6,884 nt of DNA from Pseudomonadota bacterium (GTDB lineage: Bacteria > Pseudomonadota > Gammaproteobacteria > GCA-001735895), in assembly GCA_022545625.1 (NCBI GenBank), contig JACZQS010000128.1:1-6884 (forward strand), read 5' to 3'. The notes beneath the pieces are model-generated. The model searched no databases, was not told where the DNA came from, and worked only from the letters and a program-made list of their open reading frames with translations. The position numbers and the translations under genes were made by a program. Shown here piece after piece: positions 6,345 through 6,884 of this stretch (the first letter of the stretch is position 1; the number at the start of each line of letters is the position of its first letter).

Positions 6345-6884
6345 CTATTGAGGCGTGGTTTTACTTGCGGCGCTTTCATTCAACTGTTGGCGCAAGGCAA
6401 TCAAGGAGCCATAATAATAGGGGGTATCCAGCATCTGCTTTGTGACCCGGTGCAGAATTTTTTCCGCCTTCTGGCCAATAGCCTGTTCTATCTCAGGCGA
6501 TGACAGTGTCACTTTAAGCCACGCCGTCTGGGCCGACGGCGATACAGTGTCCTGAATCACCCACTGCCCGGGTTCGGTTGGTATCAACGAGACGTTATTA
6601 TTGCGCCAACGATCATTGTCAAAAAATCGTGCATAAGCACTCACTGCCAGTTTCTGCGCCCAGCGAACCGCCTCCGGGTCCTGCCATGCACGGCCATATT
6701 CGAGGAATGACAGGCTGACCCGTGCATAGTCTTCGAACGTGGTTTCAGCCAGATCTCCATTACCGGCGAAACGCACTACTTCGCCTTCCTCGATGAACGA
6801 TTCGCGCATGAATTTGAACTGGGCCTCGGCGGCCTGCTGGAATTGCTGATCGGTAGCAGCCGCGACTACCAGTGCCTGCAGCAT
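6345..6884 (-). CDS. YyaL-like (DUF255) thioredoxin-domain protein, C-terminal part
   Basis: Only the last 179 residues are in the window; the gene continues past 6884, and the Met at the edge is probably internal. The pattern fits the alpha/alpha-barrel half of the YyaL/spermatogenesis-associated-20 family: helix, FEDYAR (50-55, family LEDYA), a DPEAVRWAQKLA helix, FFDNDRW, then a QDTVSPSAQ stretch (111-119) corresponding to the family's D-x-x-x-PS-x-N/S motif. The N-terminal thioredoxin-like domain would lie outside the window. The family's biochemical role is unsettled. The TAG stop (6347-6345) is 83 bp before the M61 start with no clear terminator between, so co-transcription is possible. 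Assignment rests on residue patterns alone, so another six-hairpin barrel protein is conceivable. Confidence 0.7.
   Translation of the reverse strand: MLQALVVAAATDQQFQQAAEAQFKFMRESFIEEGEVVRFAGNGDLAETTFEDYARVSLSFLEYGRAWQDPEAVRWAQKLAVSAYARFFDNDRWRNNNVSLIPTEPGQWVIQDTVSPSAQTAWLKVTLSSPEIEQAIGQKAEKILHRVTKQMLDTPYYYGSLIALRQQLNESAASKTTPQ

Overview
The window looks like a gammaproteobacterial chromosome segment. The main evidence is gene order: birA, coaX, a small SPOR-domain membrane protein and a tRNA-Thr(UGU) gene lie head to tail. This resembles the stretch upstream of the tRNA/tufB/secE/nusG region in Escherichia coli (birA-coaA-thrU-tyrU-glyT-thrT-tufB) and Pseudomonas (birA-coaX-SPOR gene-tRNAs). 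Genus cannot be told from the sequence. All recognised genes read on the minus strand, so transcription runs from high to low coordinates.

In order of transcription: 6884-6345 is the C-terminal part of a YyaL-like (DUF255, thioredoxin-domain) protein, cut by the window edge. 6261-4477 is a complete M61 peptidase with a C-terminal PDZ domain. Its 3' end meets or overlaps birA (4523-3657), which encodes a biotin-protein ligase without the usual N-terminal DNA-binding domain. birA, coaX (3657-2914, type III pantothenate kinase) and the SPOR-domain gene (2914-2201) are joined by two TAATG stop/start overlaps and form one translationally coupled unit. It combines biotin attachment, the first step of CoA synthesis and a probable peptidoglycan-binding membrane protein. 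A strong-looking promoter with a GC-rich discriminator at 2160-2195 follows, then a leader with a perfect 14-bp palindrome, then tRNA-Thr at 2078-2003.

Beyond the tRNA the conserved order stops. After 187 bp with no gene comes a complete IS1182-type insertion sequence (about 130-1805), with an intact 478-codon transposase and inverted ends. It appears to have inserted into a 12-bp perfect palindrome; an 8-bp palindromic direct repeat lies at each side. The remaining 119 bp at the left edge contain no recognisable gene, and no tRNA-Tyr or tRNA-Gly is visible there.

I found no CRISPR array, defence island, prophage or clearly novel multi-gene system. The points most worth a second look are the IS target structure, the BirA lacking a helix-turn-helix domain, and the promoter/leader architecture of the tRNA.
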